The notes under the pieces are model-generated. The model was not told where the DNA came from, did not search any database, and was given only the letters and a program-made list of their open reading frames with translations. Below, piece by piece: positions 63,486 to 64,000 of a DNA stretch of 64,000 nt. Position 1 is the stretch's first letter. Each line of letters begins with the position of its first letter. Both the position numbers and the translations under genes were made by a program. The stretch is from Skeletonema tropicum (lineage: Eukaryota > Bacillariophyta > Thalassiosirophyceae > Thalassiosirales > Thalassiosiraceae): the NCBI GenBank assembly GCA_037178625.1, contig CM074149.1:1488001-1552000 (forward strand). The letters are read 5' to 3'.

Positions 63486-64000
63486 CATGGTTGGCAATCC
63501 CACTGTGTACCAGTTGCATTTCTTCGGCAAAAAGATGTTGTACACTTTAGACGTTTCCGTTGGTGTGCACGTGTGCCTGGAGACAGCGAACATTGATCCG
63601 AACTCTGGCCTGTACGTTGGAGCGATTGGGAAGGTGATTGACATCGTTTATGACGAGCAGCACTCCGTAGGACCAAACACAAATGGTGTTGAATCCCTCC
63701 CAAAGTATATAGTCGTTGATTTCCCATACTTCAAACCGCGGCAAGGCATTGAACCCTGGGACAAAAAGAATCCAACGGTGAGTGAATGTAGAAATGTATT
63801 CTTGAATTCGAAATATAGCATGGCACTGATCAATCATCCCTCTTTACACAAATTTGCAATCACTCCACTCCACCACTCCACTCAGCACGTGCCAATACCA
63901 CCCTACACTCACATCTGCAACAAGGGATGCTGTACTGCCACGTTCATGCCCCTGCAAATTGCATTCGCAATCACAATACACCGCTGCCAGGGCATGGAGG
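63486..64000 (+). CDS. E4 helicase C-terminal half, two-exon copy, cut by window end
   Basis: Exon 1 runs from ATG 63486 to 63777 (VGNPTVYQLHFFGKKMLYTL; VCLETANIDPNSGLYVGAIG), then the GTGAGT intron, and exon 2 begins at 63886 (HVPIPPYTHICNKGCC). The window ends inside motif V. Upstream of the ATG the frame continues as PVARLRCQFKSN, showing that the real helicase once extended further. Confidence 0.85.

Larger units (their letters stand above)
55524..64000 (+). mobile_element. E4: inverted partner of E2, continues past the window
   Basis: It starts TGAAATGGTGCGCGCGGCGA at 55524, directly joined to truncated copia B pol, with the GC motif at about 55583. Apart from E5 inside it, the sequence matches E2 base for base over at least 5 kb in opposite orientation. 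The right terminus would be about 1 kb beyond the window's end. Confidence 0.88.

Noticed and set aside
33103..64000. E elements as Maverick/Polinton or giant-virus-derived DNA
   Set aside because: Those carry an adenain-type Ulp1 relative, but also polymerase B, capsid and packaging genes, long TIRs and 6-bp duplications. None of these is present, and the empty sites show no duplication.
1..64000. CRISPR arrays, rRNA genes or bacterial operons
   Set aside because: No regularly spaced short repeats, no rRNA sequence, and genes have spliceosomal introns. The window is eukaryotic nuclear DNA.

Overview
The window reads as nuclear DNA of a photosynthetic stramenopile, most likely a centric diatom of the Thalassiosira/Cyclotella kind. 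This is an inference from short GT-AG introns, a two-AP2-domain protein with repeated Cys/His fingers, BspA-type leucine-rich repeat proteins, a lineage-restricted small protein family, CoDi-like Ty1/copia elements and Crypton-type recombinase remnants. There is no rRNA, no CRISPR and no clear tRNA gene.

Positions 1-25.5 kb are a gene-bearing arm. The supportable genes are: a membrane-anchored Ser/Lys-tailed protein with an in-frame stop (510-1313); a decayed transposase-like ORF (4031-4462); a 1.7-1.8 kb tandem duplication carrying two copies of a small protein gene, one frameshifted (4583-8136); a BspA-type LRR protein (8675-9583) and a broken paralogue (17782-18816); a Crypton-like gene lacking its catalytic core (11948-13263); a three-exon dUTPase (13922-14553); a MORN protein (15029-15451); the 3' end of a ribonucleotide reductase R2 gene (16076-16386); a class I methyltransferase (19718-20389); a LicD/fukutin-like protein (21453-22436); and an AP2-domain protein (23219-24325).

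From about 25.5 kb to the end the window is a nest of mobile elements whose order can be read from target sites. Copia A (minus strand, LTR 25513-25953) lies first. Copia B (minus strand) is split into 29140-30185, 49793-50756 and 55001-55523. Copia C (30186-49787, two 441-bp LTRs, 5-bp duplication GTGTG) sits inside copia B's RNase H region and carries one ~971-codon ORF of unknown function in place of gag-pol. That ORF is split by element E1 (33103-48708), and removing E1 restores the frame exactly. E1 is itself hit by a 3'-truncated gypsy element (36103-41077, flanked by 246-bp direct duplications) and by inverted element E2 (41558-47097). The gypsy gag is split by a 428-bp palindrome-ended element (39697-40124). 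A tRNA-like SINE (15-bp duplication) interrupts copia B further along and is itself split by E3 (51005-54917). E4 (55524 to beyond 64000) is a near-identical inverted partner of E2 and is split by E5 (about 57363-61271).

E1-E5 are the most interesting content. They encode, in pieces, a shared N-terminal domain, a Ulp1-like (C48) cysteine protease with His, Asp and Cys visible, and the C-terminal half of a PIF1/Helitron-type helicase, in intron-containing genes. One end is always TCGGCCCTCGGGGCCCC. The inverted copy of that GC motif lies 70-90 bp inside the other end. Three empty sites reconstructed in the window show insertion between a purine and T with no target duplication. This resembles Helitron2/Helentron elements, which have asymmetric terminal inverted repeats, but no Rep nuclease is visible, the Walker A half of the helicase is missing, and the gene direction is opposite to the canonical one. 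A short hairpin (GTAAAATTG...CAATTTTAC) recurs in their introns and flanks.
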